DNA from: Alphaproteobacteria bacterium
GTDB lineage: Bacteria; Pseudomonadota; Alphaproteobacteria; Rhodospirillales; Rhodospirillaceae
Direction of reading: 5' to 3'
Assembly (NCBI GenBank): GCA_030835385.1
Contig: JAURPI010000016.1
Location: forward strand, 124,001 to 188,000
DNA length: 64,000 nucleotides
Below are positions 34,049 to 44,511 of this stretch, piece by piece. Below the pieces are notes generated by a model that saw only the letters and a program-made list of their open reading frames with translations, had not been told where the DNA came from and made no database searches. Position numbers and translations under genes: made by a program. The stretch's first letter is position 1. The number at the start of each line of letters is the position of its first letter.

Positions 34049-36832
34049 GAAACCCATCCCATTTCTGATCCTGAATCCTCTAAGCCTGTGTCAAAAGCAG
34101 GTGCCAAAACGTCACGCGCTAAAACGGGCGTAACGCCTATGATGGCGCAATACCTCTCAATCAAAGACGAGTATCCAGAAGCTCTCTTGTTTTATCGTAT
34201 GGGAGATTTTTACGAGCTGTTCTTTGACGACGCCAAGAACGCCGCCGAGGCACTCGATATTGCGTTGACCAAACGGGGGCAACACAAAGGGCAGGACATC
34301 CCTATGTGTGGTGTTCCCGTGCACTCCCATGAAAATTATTTATCGAAGCTCATTCGCAAGGGTTTCAAGGTTGCTGTTTGCGAGCAAATGGAAAACCCCG
34401 CAGAAGCCAAGAAACGGGGCTCTAAATCCGTCGTCAAACGCGATGTTGTGCGTCTTATCACCCCTGGCACCATCACCGAAGATGCCCTGTTAGATGCGCG
34501 TGCGCACAACGCACTAGCAGCTGTCGCTATTGTCGGTGGAGAACTCGGCTTGGCTTGGGTTGACGTTTCTACAGGTGACTTAGAACTCCAGAAGATAGGT
34601 GTGGAGCGGTTGAGCGCCGCCCTGGCCAGACTCGACCCCGGCGAGATACTTGTCTCTGATCACCTAACCGACGATGCAGACATCGGCCCGTTACTCCGTG
34701 ACTGGGATGAGTGTCTCACGCTGTTGCCATCTGTCCGGTTCGATTCAGACAATGCGCGTCGTCGCATGGAGTCCCTATACGCGGTCAAAAGTCTCGACGC
34801 ATTTGGGTCTTTTGGTCGAGCTGAGATCGCAGCAGCTGGGGCTTTGGCCGACTATATCGACCTCACGCAAAAGGGGCGGATGCCCAGGCTTAAGGCGCCG
34901 CGCCGTCTCAGTGATGGCGCCCTTATGGAGATCGATGCCGCGACACGGCGTAATCTTGAGTTGACACGTACTTTAACTGGTGAGCGAAAGGGCAGCCTTC
35001 TCGGTGTGGTTGATATGACACGAACCGGCGCGGGCGCTCGATTGCTCGCGTCTCGGCTCGCGGCTCCCCTCACTGACCCAGCCGAGATAGCAGCACGCCT
35101 TGACCAGGTCGACCTATTGGTCGAGGCGCCTACGTGCCGTTTGGCCATTCGAGATGTGCTGAAGTCGACGCCAGACATTGAACGAGCGCTAATTAGGATC
35201 ACCCTAGACCGAGGCGGCCCCCGCGACCTGGCGGCGATCCGCGATGCCCTCACACAAATACCAGTATTGAAGGAGAAGGTCGGTGAAGCCGTGGCCGGTT
35301 CAGCCAACACCGCACGACCCGATCCATTTTCCAGCGGTATTGAAAAACTGGGTGAACACGGTGTCTTGGTTGATCGATTGTCCCGCGCCCTGGATGACGA
35401 GATACCGATGCTAGCGCGCGACGGAGGGTTCATCCGAAGCGGCTATGACGAAACTCTCGATGAGCTTCGGAGTCTTCGAGACAACAGCCGTAAAAACATA
35501 GCCGGATTGCAAACCCGCTATGTTGAAGAGACAGGCATCCAAACACTCAAGGTTCGCCACAACAATGTGCTGGGTTACTACGTTGAGGTGCCAGCACGGC
35601 ATGGCGATAGCTTGATGGCAACCGGGCGGACCGCAACAGGTGCTGAAGCGAACGTTGGGCAAACCGCATTTATTCATCGGCAAACCATGGCCAATGCGAT
35701 TCGGTTTTCGACAGTGGAACTTGGTGACCTGGAAGACCGAATTCGGTCTGCGGCTGATAAGGCGCTTGCCCTAGAACTTGAGGTTTTCAAGACGTTGATC
35801 GAAGAAGTGACCAGTCGTATTGATGCCGTAGCAACGACGGCTGAGGCTTTGGCGGAGATTGATGTTGCAGCCGGATTGGCGCAAGTCGCGGTCGATCGCC
35901 GCTACACTCGTCCAACTGTAGATTCGGGTACAGCTTTTGCGATTGAGAACGGACGTCACCCTGTTGTCGAAGCCGCTTTATCGCGCTCGTCTGATGCCGC
36001 ATTCGTGCCTAACGGATGTGACCTGGATGAATCCGGCGTCGATACCGGTGGTAATCTCTGGTTGATCACTGGCCCCAATATGGCAGGCAAGTCGACCTTT
36101 CTTCGTCAGAACGCGTTGATCGCTATTCTGGCCCAAATGGGGTCCTTCGTTCCCGCTGGGTCGGCTCATATTGGTGTAGTCGATCGTCTATTCTCGCGGG
36201 TCGGCGCCGCTGATGATTTGGCACGCGGCCGCTCAACCTTCATGGTCGAAATGGTTGAAACGGCGGCCATTCTTAATCAAGCAACCGACCGGTCGCTTGT
36301 GATCCTCGATGAGATTGGGCGCGGTACAGCAACTTTTGACGGATTGTCTATCGCCTGGGCAACGCTTGAATATCTCCACGATGGCAACCAATGTCGTGCC
36401 TTGTTCGCGACCCACTATCACGAGCTTACGGCTCTCACGTCAAAATTGGATCGACTTGCGCCCCACCATATGAAAGTGCGGGATTGGCAGGGGGATATCG
36501 TATTCTTACACGAAGTTGACCCAGGAACGGCAGATCGATCCTACGGCATCCATGTTGCCAAGTTGGCCGGGTTGCCCGCACCGGTCATTGCTCGCGCCAA
36601 ACAAGTCCTCGAAAAATTAGAAAGCGGCGAAGCGGCCGGCACAGCCGGACGGTTGGCAGAAGACCTCCCACTGTTTGCCATGACCGCTCCAACACCACCA
36701 AGTGCCGCTCAGACTGGTCCCTCTGCCGCAGAGCAGGCCTTGCTAGAGTTGGCGCCTGATGAGATGACGCCCAAGGACGCCCTCGACCAGTTGTACCGTT
36801 TGCGGGCTCTACTGGCAGAGAGCGACTCCTGA
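34040..36832 (+). CDS. mutS: DNA mismatch repair protein MutS
   Basis: MutS recognises base mismatches and starts repair with MutL. The 930-residue product has a hydrophilic N-terminal arm (residues 1-32), the mismatch-binding domain with [19 protein letters not shown] (the Phe-x-Glu motif), connector, lever and clamp domains, and the ATPase domain [20 protein letters not shown] (Walker A), [40 protein letters not shown] (Walker B and signature) and FATHYHELT. The GTG at 34040 is the likely start; ATG codons near residue 35 would leave a shorter but still functional N-terminus. It stands between the DUF3891 remnant and a small membrane protein gene. Confidence 0.97.
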   Translation: MPDETHPISDPESSKPVSKAGAKTSRAKTGVTPMMAQYLSIKDEYPEALLFYRMGDFYELFFDDAKNAAEALDIALTKRGQHKGQDIPMCGVPVHSHENYLSKLIRKGFKVAVCEQMENPAEAKKRGSKSVVKRDVVRLITPGTITEDALLDARAHNALAAVAIVGGELGLAWVDVSTGDLELQKIGVERLSAALARLDPGEILVSDHLTDDADIGPLLRDWDECLTLLPSVRFDSDNARRRMESLYAVKSLDAFGSFGRAEIAAAGALADYIDLTQKGRMPRLKAPRRLSDGALMEIDAATRRNLELTRTLTGERKGSLLGVVDMTRTGAGARLLASRLAAPLTDPAEIAARLDQVDLLVEAPTCRLAIRDVLKSTPDIERALIRITLDRGGPRDLAAIRDALTQIPVLKEKVGEAVAGSANTARPDPFSSGIEKLGEHGVLVDRLSRALDDEIPMLARDGGFIRSGYDETLDELRSLRDNSRKNIAGLQTRYVEETGIQTLKVRHNNVLGYYVEVPARHGDSLMATGRTATGAEANVGQTAFIHRQTMANAIRFSTVELGDLEDRIRSAADKALALELEVFKTLIEEVTSRIDAVATTAEALAEIDVAAGLAQVAVDRRYTRPTVDSGTAFAIENGRHPVVEAALSRSSDAAFVPNGCDLDESGVDTGGNLWLITGPNMAGKSTFLRQNALIAILAQMGSFVPAGSAHIGVVDRLFSRVGAADDLARGRSTFMVEMVETAAILNQATDRSLVILDEIGRGTATFDGLSIAWATLEYLHDGNQCRALFATHYHELTALTSKLDRLAPHHMKVRDWQGDIVFLHEVDPGTADRSYGIHVAKLAGLPAPVIARAKQVLEKLESGEAAGTAGRLAEDLPLFAMTAPTPPSAAQTGPSAAEQALLELAPDEMTPKDALDQLYRLRALLAESDS

Positions 36833-36901
36833 CCCCATATCAATGCTATAGTCGGACGTGTGGTAATTAGTTGAATTAAATACTGACTCAGGAGGCTCGG
36901 C

Positions 36902-37135
36902 ATGGCCTTTTCATTTAATGATGACAAACCAAATTCACCCGCTATTACGCGGATTCTCAATTTTATGGGGTGGACGAGTATCGTTGAGTGCGCCTGTGGC
37001 ATTATGTTGGCGTTCTCGGGATATCCGTGGGTCAACGATATCTATGCCATGGCCGGTTCTGGCGCCTTGAGCGAATCAACAAGCAGCAAGTCGATAGTCC
37101 ACCAAACATCGCGCAGCGTAAGGAACGCGTGGTGA
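36902..37135 (+). CDS. Small membrane protein of unknown function, possibly frameshifted
   Basis: A strong ribosome-binding site (CAGGAGG, 6 bases before the ATG) indicates a real gene. The 77-residue reading begins MAFSFNDDKPNSPAITRILN, then a hydrophobic stretch (FMGWTSIVECACGIMLAFSG) and ends in a Ser-rich tail without character. In another frame the same DNA continues to 37182 with a protein-like charged tail (LERINKQQVDSPPNIAQRKE, ISADDARRSGVMPR), so the original product may have been a one- or two-helix membrane protein with a longer cytoplasmic tail, broken around 37060. I do not recognise the family. The rest of the mutS-glnD interval holds nothing else I can identify. Confidence 0.5.
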   Translation: MAFSFNDDKPNSPAITRILNFMGWTSIVECACGIMLAFSGYPWVNDIYAMAGSGALSESTSSKSIVHQTSRSVRNAW

Positions 37136-37253
37136 AAATTTCAGCAGATGATGCACGTCGTTCAGGAGTTATGCCGCGCTAGTATAGGCGACCACACATG
37201 GTTTTGCCGGTACAGTACATCGGTTATTCATTCAGTTTTTAGAAAGCATACAA

Positions 37254-40040
37254 GTGACCAAAGTCCGCTCTCCTCGCAGCTTGATTAGCCGTCGTGCGGT
37301 GGACGAACAGTTGAATGCCCGTTTGAAGGACGACGTCCCTGACTTAGCGGTTCGTCCTATTCTAATGGAGGAACTGACGGCAGCTTTAGAAACGGGGCTC
37401 ACCGAAGTTAGGCGACGTCTGGAGAGTGGCGAAAGCACCGGTTCAGATACAGTTGTCGAACTCTCGTACTTAACAGATCAGATTCTTCGCATTCTGTTTG
37501 ACTTTGCTGTGGCGCGGGTCTTCAAGCGCGGCGTTCCCACGATGGGTGAGAAACTAAGTCTCATGGCGATCGGTGGATATGGACGTGGCGAATTGGCACC
37601 GGGTTCTGATCTCGATCTTCTGTTTTTACTGCCGTACAAAAAAACGCCCTTCACCGAGAACTTAGTGGAGTACATGCTTTATGTCTTGTGGGACCTAGGG
37701 TTCAAAGTCGGCCATGCGGTTCGCACGGTAAATGAAAACATCAACCAGGCGCAGGCGGATATGACGATCCGCACAGCCCTTCTAGAAGCCCGTTGGATAT
37801 GGGGTGACCAAAACCTTGCCCATGATCTTCAAACGCGATTCCGTGCCGAGGTGGTTGAAGGTACGGGGATGGCTTTTGTCGAAGCAAAACTGTCAGAGCG
37901 CGATGAGCGTCATGAACGACTTGGTGATAGTCGTTATGTGCTGGAGCCAAATATCAAAGAAGACAAAGGCGGATTGAGAGATCTGCACGCACTGTACTGG
38001 ATCGCTCGTTACCTTTACGGCGCGTCAGATATCCAGGGCTTGGTTGATCGTAATCTTATTCACGATGACGCTGCACTCAGGTTCCATAAGGCATATGATT
38101 TTCTTTGGACCGTTCGGTGTCACATACACTATCTCACCGGTCGAGCTGATAATCGCCTGACTTTTGATCTACAACCACGCCTCGCAGAGCGCATGGGCTA
38201 TAAGGACCATGCTGGCGGTAGTGCCGTTGAACGTTTCATGAAGCACTATTTTTTAATCGCCAAAGATGTTGGAGATTTAACACGGATATTTGCCGCGGTT
38301 CTTGAAGAAAAAGAACGCCGCAAGCCAATACTGCGTTTGCCAACAGTACTTCGCCGCAAAACTTTAAATGGGTTTCATGTTGAAGGCAGTCGAATCACTG
38401 TCCTCGATGATGACGCGTTTAGTAAAGATCCCATCAATTTGATTCGAATTTTTCATGTCGCTCAAGAAAATGGTCTAGGCCTTCATCCGCACGCGCTCGA
38501 GGTTATTACACGTAGCCTATATATGGTTTCCGACATCCGAGAGGACCCGGAAGCCAATCGCCTATTTGTAGATATCATGACGTTCCAGGGTGGCCCTGAA
38601 TCAATATTACGCTTGATGAATGAATCCGGTGTATTCGGTCGCTTCGTGCCAGACTTTGGCCGTGTCGTCGCGCAGATGCAGTTCGATATGTACCACGTGT
38701 ACACCACAGACGAGCATACAATCCGGGCAATAGGTATTCTTCATCGCATCGAAAATGGAACACTCAAGAATGAGTTGCCAATTGCGTCTGAAGTTGTCGG
38801 CAAAGTCCAATCACGGCGAGCTTTGTACGTAGCGGTTCTTCTTCATGATATTGCAAAAGGTCGCGGGGGAGACCATTCAGAACTTGGTGCGCAGATCGCG
38901 CACACCCTGTGTCCAAGATTCGGCTTAACAGACGAAGAAACAGAAACCGTAAGTTGGTTGGTGCGCCAGCACCTATTGATGAGCAATACGGCGTTTAAGC
39001 GTGATCTTGATGATGCCAAAACGATCATCGATTTCTGTGGCGTTGTTCAATCGCCTGAGCGATTGAAGCTCTTGTTGGTCTTAACCTGTGCAGACATTCG
39101 AGCGGTTGGCCCGAAAGTTTGGAACGACTGGAAAGCGACGCTGCTGCGCGATCTATACAATCGTGCCGAAGAACGGATGTCTGGGGGACATTCGACCGTA
39201 ACTTTGGATGCTCGTATTAGTCGAGCGCGCGAAGCTCTGGCAGATCGCCTATCAGATTGGCCTGCAGCAGATCGGGAAGAGTTTGTTACGTCTGGCTTCC
39301 CAGCCTATTGGGTGACTTATGATACGGAAACCCATGAGCGCCACGCCCGATTCATTCGCTCTGCAGAGATGAGTGATCAAGACATTGCGATTGAGTTCAA
39401 TATCGACAAGTCGCGCGCCGTTACCGAAATGATGATATATACCCCAGACCACCCTGGATTGTTTGCAAAGATTGCCGGTGCGTTGGCCCTGTCAAACGTC
39501 TCTATTGTTGATGCCAAGATTGTAACCCTATCCAACGGAATGGCTCTCGATACATTTACTGTTCAGGACTTCAATGGAACGGCGATTACGACAGAAACCA
39601 AACTGAATCGGATCAGGTCTCGTCTTGTCGCGGCGTTAGAAGGACGTTTGCGGCTCGACCGGGAATTTGAAAGTGCACAAGACTATTTTCCAGGCCGTAG
39701 TCAAGCTCTTGAAGCTCCGCCCCGCCTGATCATCGATAACTCAGCCTCAAAAGTGTACAGCGTCATCGAGATCAACGGGCATGACCGGCCTGGTCTTTTG
39801 TTCGATATTACTCAAGTGATTTCGGACCTGGCCTTGCAAATTGGGTCTGCGCACATTTCAACATATGGAGAACGGGTTGTTGATGTGTTCTATGTCAAAG
39901 ATGTTTTCGGCATGAAGATTGAGAATGAGAGTAAGATTCGACAGGTCCGCGAAGTGCTCGGCAAAGCGATCGGTGTGCCTGATGAGTTTTCCGTCCGTGA
40001 CGCAAAAAGTGCAGTGATGCAGTCCACGGCCGCCGAATAA
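37254..40040 (+). CDS. glnD: [Protein-PII] uridylyltransferase / uridylyl-removing enzyme
   Basis: GlnD senses glutamine and modifies PII proteins to control nitrogen assimilation. The 928-residue protein has the nucleotidyltransferase motif AIGGYGRGELAPGSDLDLLF (Gly-x-Gly...Asp-x-Asp), an HD domain with VAVLLHDIAKGRGGDHSELG, and two C-terminal ACT domains (EMMIYTPDHPGLFAKIAGAL and IEINGHDRPGLLFDITQVIS). This is the complete family architecture at the normal length. The start is GTG at 37254. It is followed by murJ after 71 bases and then trpS, an arrangement conserved in many Alphaproteobacteria. Confidence 0.97.
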   Translation: MTKVRSPRSLISRRAVDEQLNARLKDDVPDLAVRPILMEELTAALETGLTEVRRRLESGESTGSDTVVELSYLTDQILRILFDFAVARVFKRGVPTMGEKLSLMAIGGYGRGELAPGSDLDLLFLLPYKKTPFTENLVEYMLYVLWDLGFKVGHAVRTVNENINQAQADMTIRTALLEARWIWGDQNLAHDLQTRFRAEVVEGTGMAFVEAKLSERDERHERLGDSRYVLEPNIKEDKGGLRDLHALYWIARYLYGASDIQGLVDRNLIHDDAALRFHKAYDFLWTVRCHIHYLTGRADNRLTFDLQPRLAERMGYKDHAGGSAVERFMKHYFLIAKDVGDLTRIFAAVLEEKERRKPILRLPTVLRRKTLNGFHVEGSRITVLDDDAFSKDPINLIRIFHVAQENGLGLHPHALEVITRSLYMVSDIREDPEANRLFVDIMTFQGGPESILRLMNESGVFGRFVPDFGRVVAQMQFDMYHVYTTDEHTIRAIGILHRIENGTLKNELPIASEVVGKVQSRRALYVAVLLHDIAKGRGGDHSELGAQIAHTLCPRFGLTDEETETVSWLVRQHLLMSNTAFKRDLDDAKTIIDFCGVVQSPERLKLLLVLTCADIRAVGPKVWNDWKATLLRDLYNRAEERMSGGHSTVTLDARISRAREALADRLSDWPAADREEFVTSGFPAYWVTYDTETHERHARFIRSAEMSDQDIAIEFNIDKSRAVTEMMIYTPDHPGLFAKIAGALALSNVSIVDAKIVTLSNGMALDTFTVQDFNGTAITTETKLNRIRSRLVAALEGRLRLDREFESAQDYFPGRSQALEAPPRLIIDNSASKVYSVIEINGHDRPGLLFDITQVISDLALQIGSAHISTYGERVVDVFYVKDVFGMKIENESKIRQVREVLGKAIGVPDEFSVRDAKSAVMQSTAAE

Positions 40041-40111
40041 CATCTTGTCTTTTTCGTGCCATGGCAGAGCCATATCTATGCCGCGGCGCTTTGGTGATAT
40101 AAACCTCACCT

Positions 40112-41716
40112 ATGAGCACTCGCCAATCTCTTCTGCGCGCCTTTGCGACCGTAAGCGGCATGACGTTGATCAGCCGTGTGACCGGCTTTGTCCGCGATAT
40201 TTTGATTGCAGGCGTGCTCGGAGCCGGCCTGGCCGCTGACGCCTTTCTGATTGCCTTTCAGTTTCCAAATCTGTTTCGCAGACTTTTTGCTGAAGGGGCC
40301 TTTTCTGCTGGGTTCGTGCCGATCTTTTCTGAGATCCTGGAAAAAGAGGGTCGTGACAAAGCCTTGCGTTTTGCGGAGCAATCCTTCGCCGTACTTGCGA
40401 CCTTTTTGTTCGTGTTTGTTCTATTGATGATGATTGCGATGCCCGTCGCCTTGTTTGCCATTGCACCCGGGTTCAATGACATTCCTGGCCAAATGGAACG
40501 GGCGACGGAACTGGCTCGCATTGCCTTTCCATATTTATTCTTTATCTCTCTGGTGTCTCTGCAGTCCGGGGTGCTCAACGCATTGGACCGTTTCGCAGCA
40601 GCTGCAGCGACGCCAATTCTCCTGAATCTGACTTTGATCACCGCTGTATTGTTTGCGGTGTCATCTGGAATGGACGCCTCTATCGCCCTGGCCTGGGGCG
40701 TGGCTCTTGCTGGCGTGGTGCAGTTTTCCTGGTTGGCTTGGCGGGTGCGAGCGGCCAGCATGCCGCTTGGCCTCGCGCGCCCACGGCTATCGCCCAGAGT
40801 GCGGCAACTATTGAAACGCATACTGCCGGTGGTTTTTGGCGCTAGCCTTTATCAACTCAATCTTCTCGTCGATAAGATTATTGCAACGTTGGTGTCTGTT
40901 GGGGCTGTGTCCTGGCTCTATTTCGCTGATCGGGTCAATCAGCTACCGCTAGGTGTCATTGGTGTTGGTATTGGGGTTGCTCTATTGCCAATGCTCTCCC
41001 GCTCTATTCAAAGCGATAATCCTGAAGAGGCGCTGAGCGCCCAGAACCGGGCTATAGAGATCAGTCTTTTGCTGACGCTTCCCGCCGCTGTCGGGCTATT
41101 GGTATTAGCTCATCCTATTGCCGCGGCTTTGTATGAACGTGGGGCCTTCACTGTCTCAGATCGACAAGCTGTTGGTGCCGCGTTGGGTGCATTTGCGGCT
41201 GGTCTGCCGGCGTATGTTCTGATTAAGGCGTTGGCCCCTGGGTTCTTCGGTCGCCAAGATACGGCAACGCCTGTGAAAATATCGGCCTTTGCGATGATCG
41301 TGAATATTGCCCTTAACCTTGTTCTCATGGGGCCTTTTGGTCATGTCGGGATCGCAATGGCCACTGCGCTTTCAGCATGGTTGAATGCCGGACTACTTGG
41401 CGGAGTGTTGATGCGACGAGGTCACCTCGCCGTTGACGCTAGTCTCACCAAACGGTTACCCCGTGTCTGTTTAGCCAGCGTGATAATGGGCGTGGCGGTA
41501 TGGACTGGTCTAGGTGTCATTACCCAAACCTATGGCCCGCTTTTCGGTCAACCGGGTGTAGCTGCGGGGGCTGAAGGACCGCGTGCTCTAGGCCTTGTGG
41601 TGCTCATTGTCCTGGGTGCCGGCGTGTACGGCGCTGTTTTGCTCGCATCTGGTGGTGCGGCGTTAAGTGATTTTAGAAGCCTCCGCCGGACCTCGTCTTC
41701 TGACGAGTTGGCCTAG
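40112..41716 (+). CDS. murJ: Lipid II flippase MurJ (MviN)
   Basis: MurJ flips lipid II across the inner membrane for peptidoglycan synthesis. The 534-residue protein has about 14 hydrophobic segments of the MOP superfamily and the typical MurJ features: TLISRVTGFVRDILIAGVLG, DAFLIAFQFPNLFRRLFAEG (with the Arg-rich cavity residues) and FSAGFVPIFSEI, and further on YFADRVNQLPLGVIGVGIGV and ALYERGAFTVSDRQAVGAAL. Length and motif positions are normal. It lies between glnD and trpS on the same strand, with 71-base gaps on both sides. Confidence 0.97.
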   Translation: MSTRQSLLRAFATVSGMTLISRVTGFVRDILIAGVLGAGLAADAFLIAFQFPNLFRRLFAEGAFSAGFVPIFSEILEKEGRDKALRFAEQSFAVLATFLFVFVLLMMIAMPVALFAIAPGFNDIPGQMERATELARIAFPYLFFISLVSLQSGVLNALDRFAAAAATPILLNLTLITAVLFAVSSGMDASIALAWGVALAGVVQFSWLAWRVRAASMPLGLARPRLSPRVRQLLKRILPVVFGASLYQLNLLVDKIIATLVSVGAVSWLYFADRVNQLPLGVIGVGIGVALLPMLSRSIQSDNPEEALSAQNRAIEISLLLTLPAAVGLLVLAHPIAAALYERGAFTVSDRQAVGAALGAFAAGLPAYVLIKALAPGFFGRQDTATPVKISAFAMIVNIALNLVLMGPFGHVGIAMATALSAWLNAGLLGGVLMRRGHLAVDASLTKRLPRVCLASVIMGVAVWTGLGVITQTYGPLFGQPGVAAGAEGPRALGLVVLIVLGAGVYGAVLLASGGAALSDFRSLRRTSSSDELA

Positions 41717-41787
41717 TCTGCTTGACCCTATGAGAGTGCTGGGCTATCCCCGCGCGTTAACAAACAGTCAACCCAACAGCGTGGTCT

Positions 41788-42801
41788 ATGTCATTTCCTA
41801 GCAATCGAATTCTGTCCGGTATTCAGCCCACCGGTAATTTGCACCTCGGTAATTATCTGGGGGCGATGAAGAATTGGGTTGCCATGCAGAATGACTACGA
41901 GTGTTTATTTTGCATCGTCGATTTACACGCCATTACCGTTTGGCCAGATCTTGGCGAAATCGCTCAGTCGTCACGAGAAGTAGCGGCCGGAATGATCGCG
42001 TCGGGGATCGATCCTGAACAAAGTGCGTTGTTTATTCAAAGCCACGTCCCTGCGCATGCACAACTGGCTTGGGTTTTTAATTGTGTCGCACGGTTGGGTT
42101 GGCTCAACCGTATGACTCAGTTCAAAGACAAGGCGGGTAAGAACAAAGAGAAAGCGTCATCGGGATTGATGGTGTATCCAAACCTCATGGCCGCCGATAT
42201 TTTGGTTTACAAAGCCAGCCATGTGCCAACGGGTGAAGATCAGAAGCAACACCTGGAATTGGCCCGCGACATTGCCCAAAAATTTAATGTCGATACCGGC
42301 AAAGAAGTATTCCCGCTCCCAAACCCAGTCATACAGGGACCAGGTACTAGGGTCATGAGCTTGCGAGACGGTCAACGTAAAATGTCAAAGTCGGATGCCT
42401 CTGACATGACACGTATTAATTTGACTGATACGGCAGATGAGATTGCCGACAAGATCAAACGCGCTAAGACAGACCCTGAAGTTTTACCAGACAAAGCAAC
42501 AGGCTTGGCGGAGCGGCCAGAGGCTTCCAACCTCATCAATATCTATGCAGCCCTGGCCGACCGGTCAGTTGATTATGTTGTAGCTGAGTTTGCCGGCCAA
42601 GGATTCGGTGCATTCAAGCCCAAGCTTACCGATCTCGCGGTGTCTGTTCTGAGTCCAATCGCTTCGCGCATGACCGAGCTTTTAGCTGATCCTGCGGAGC
42701 TTGATCGTCTGTTGGCGCGTGGCGCTGATAAAGCCAACGATATCGCCAACCCAGTTCTAGCTGAAGCCTACGAGGCAATAGGCTTCTCTCAAAGGGGATA
42801 A
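41788..42801 (+). CDS. trpS: Tryptophanyl-tRNA synthetase
   Basis: TrpS charges tRNA(Trp). The 337-residue class I synthetase has the HIGH-type motif [32 protein letters not shown], the region [20 protein letters not shown] that binds tryptophan and ATP, and the KMSKS loop [13 protein letters not shown]. The protein is complete and of normal length. It ends 4 bases from the convergent nitroreductase gene. No T-box or other regulatory element is evident upstream. Confidence 0.98.
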   Translation: MSFPSNRILSGIQPTGNLHLGNYLGAMKNWVAMQNDYECLFCIVDLHAITVWPDLGEIAQSSREVAAGMIASGIDPEQSALFIQSHVPAHAQLAWVFNCVARLGWLNRMTQFKDKAGKNKEKASSGLMVYPNLMAADILVYKASHVPTGEDQKQHLELARDIAQKFNVDTGKEVFPLPNPVIQGPGTRVMSLRDGQRKMSKSDASDMTRINLTDTADEIADKIKRAKTDPEVLPDKATGLAERPEASNLINIYAALADRSVDYVVAEFAGQGFGAFKPKLTDLAVSVLSPIASRMTELLADPAELDRLLARGADKANDIANPVLAEAYEAIGFSQRG

Positions 42802-42805
42802 AGCG

Positions 42806-43399
42806 CTAGATCACCTCGCAAACTTGGTCGAAGTTGAACCGCGGTGCGCGCGGGTTTACATTCTTGTCGTCGCCCTGGCCGATGTTGCACAGAAAATTCA
42901 CCTTGAATCGGCCGTCAGGGAAAAACGTCTCATTGACCATATCAACGTCGAAACCTGACATCGGGCCACAATCGAGACCGAGGGCGCGGGCTGCCATCAT
43001 GAAGTAGGCGCCTTGCAATGACCCATTTCGAAAAGCAGTTTCAGTGATCAGGTCGTCGTTCCCGGTAAACCAGGATTTTGCGTCCGTATGCGGAAACAAG
43101 TCCTGAAGATGCTCATAGAACTTCATATCGTGGGCAATAATAGCAATGGCGGGAGCGGTCATGGTTTGTTCCATGTTGCCCTCAGCAATGGCTGGCTTCA
43201 ATTTTGCTTTCCCTTCTGCTGTCGTCACAAAGACGAAACGTGCTGGAGAGCAGTTAGCCGATGTTGGCGCCATTTTCATAAGATCAAATATCTTGTGAAG
43301 CGTATCTTCACTAACTGGCTCGGAGTGCCAGCTGTTTTGTGTTCTAGCGTCACGAAAAAGTAAATTAAGGCCTGAGTCATCAAGAGCAGTGCGAGGCAT
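42806..43399 (-). CDS. FMN nitroreductase, RutE/HadB-like
   Basis: The 197-residue protein belongs to the nitroreductase superfamily and most resembles RutE, a putative malonic semialdehyde reductase. It begins MPRTALDDSGLNLLFRDART, with the FMN-binding MKMAPTSANCSPARFVFV, RNGSLQGAYFMMAARALGLD, GPMSGFDVDMVNETFFPDG and a C-terminal VNFLCNIGQGDDKNVNPRAP. The open frame extends to 43492, but ATG at 43399 with AAGGGA upstream starts the family sequence. No other rut pyrimidine catabolism genes are nearby, so the physiological substrate is open. It is divergent from the deacetylase with only 37 bases between the start codons. Confidence 0.85.
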   Translation of the reverse strand: MPRTALDDSGLNLLFRDARTQNSWHSEPVSEDTLHKIFDLMKMAPTSANCSPARFVFVTTAEGKAKLKPAIAEGNMEQTMTAPAIAIIAHDMKFYEHLQDLFPHTDAKSWFTGNDDLITETAFRNGSLQGAYFMMAARALGLDCGPMSGFDVDMVNETFFPDGRFKVNFLCNIGQGDDKNVNPRAPRFNFDQVCEVI

Positions 43400-43436
43400 T
43401 GCGCGTCCCTTTCGTCTATCTGATAGAATGGCTGAT

Positions 43437-44501
43437 ATGAAACATCTGCTTATCAGAATTTGTCTCGCCACGGCACTTTTTAGCACCTGCACTGTGTCCG
43501 TTACTCAAGCTGCAAGCTCCGCTGTGATCCTCATGTATCATCGCTTCGGTGAAAGCGATCAGCCGTTGACCAATACAACGGTGGTGCAGCTTGAAGATCA
43601 CATCACAGCTTTACAGAATGGTGGCTACACAGTTGTGTCTTTAGCTGATGTGCTTGCGGCATTAGATGGCGAGATCAGTTTGCCGCCCCGGGCCGTCGCT
43701 ATTACCGTGGATGATGCCTACCGATCTTTTCTGATGACTGGCTGGCCCCGTTTTAAGGCGGCTGGATATTCCGTGACCCTCTTTGTTGCCACAAAGAGTG
43801 TGAACGCAGGTTACAGCGATTTCCTGACCTGGGACGAGCTTAGAGCGCTTCAGCAAGAAGGTGTTGAAATAGGGGCGCATAGTCATGGTCACGGTCACTA
43901 TCCGTTGCTCAGCACAACGTCACTTGAGCAAGACCTTGGGCAAATGGCTGCTGCTTTCGATCGGGCTTTGGGCACTGTCCCTAGGGTGTTTGCTTATCCC
44001 TACGGTGAGGCGGGCTTGTCTGACATGGCGGCCGTGCGTGCCGCAGGCTTCCAGGCTGGATTTGGCCAGCATTCCGGTGCTGTCGGACCGCTCGCCAATC
44101 GTTTCTATTTGCCGCGCTTTGCCCTGAACGAACAATACGGCGCAGCTGATCGGTTTCGTCTTGTGATCGGGACGCTACCCCTTCCGGTGAAATCGATTTC
44201 ACCAGCAGACCCAGTTCTTCAGTCCCACCCCTCGACCATTACCTTGAATCTCGTTTCGCCACCTCAAAATTTAAAAGACGTAACGTGCTTTGGGCCCGCT
44301 GGCGATCCGTTACAGGCTTCCGTTTACACGAATTCACTATCGATAAATCCAATATCTTCATTTCCCACAGGCCGTGTGCGTTTGAATTGCACGCTGCAAT
44401 CCGTCGATCGTTCCACCCAGGGACGCTGGCATTGGTTTGGGTGGCAGATGATTTCTGGATTTGAGTCTGAAGGTGTCGCGGTTCATCCGCGATATCGCTG
44501 A
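43437..44501 (+). CDS. Exported polysaccharide deacetylase (NodB homology)
   Basis: The 354-residue protein begins with a signal peptide (MKHLLIRICLATALFSTCTV, cleaved after TQA) and then the NodB/CE4 fold: ILMYHRFGESDQ, the catalytic VAITVDDAYRSF (Asp-Asp), EIGAHSHGHGHYPLLSTTS (zinc His-x3-His-like), and FAYPYGEAGLSDMAAVRAAG. Residues 260-354 form a C-terminal domain I do not recognise. Such enzymes deacetylate GlcNAc-containing polymers in the periplasm. ATG codons at 43428 and 43437 are both possible; the second gives the cleaner leader. The TVDD motif with DAY instead of DDG is mildly unusual. It converges on the Bax-like gene. Confidence 0.87.
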   Translation: MKHLLIRICLATALFSTCTVSVTQAASSAVILMYHRFGESDQPLTNTTVVQLEDHITALQNGGYTVVSLADVLAALDGEISLPPRAVAITVDDAYRSFLMTGWPRFKAAGYSVTLFVATKSVNAGYSDFLTWDELRALQQEGVEIGAHSHGHGHYPLLSTTSLEQDLGQMAAAFDRALGTVPRVFAYPYGEAGLSDMAAVRAAGFQAGFGQHSGAVGPLANRFYLPRFALNEQYGAADRFRLVIGTLPLPVKSISPADPVLQSHPSTITLNLVSPPQNLKDVTCFGPAGDPLQASVYTNSLSINPISSFPTGRVRLNCTLQSVDRSTQGRWHWFGWQMISGFESEGVAVHPRYR

Positions 44502-44511
44502 CTCACTTCTT

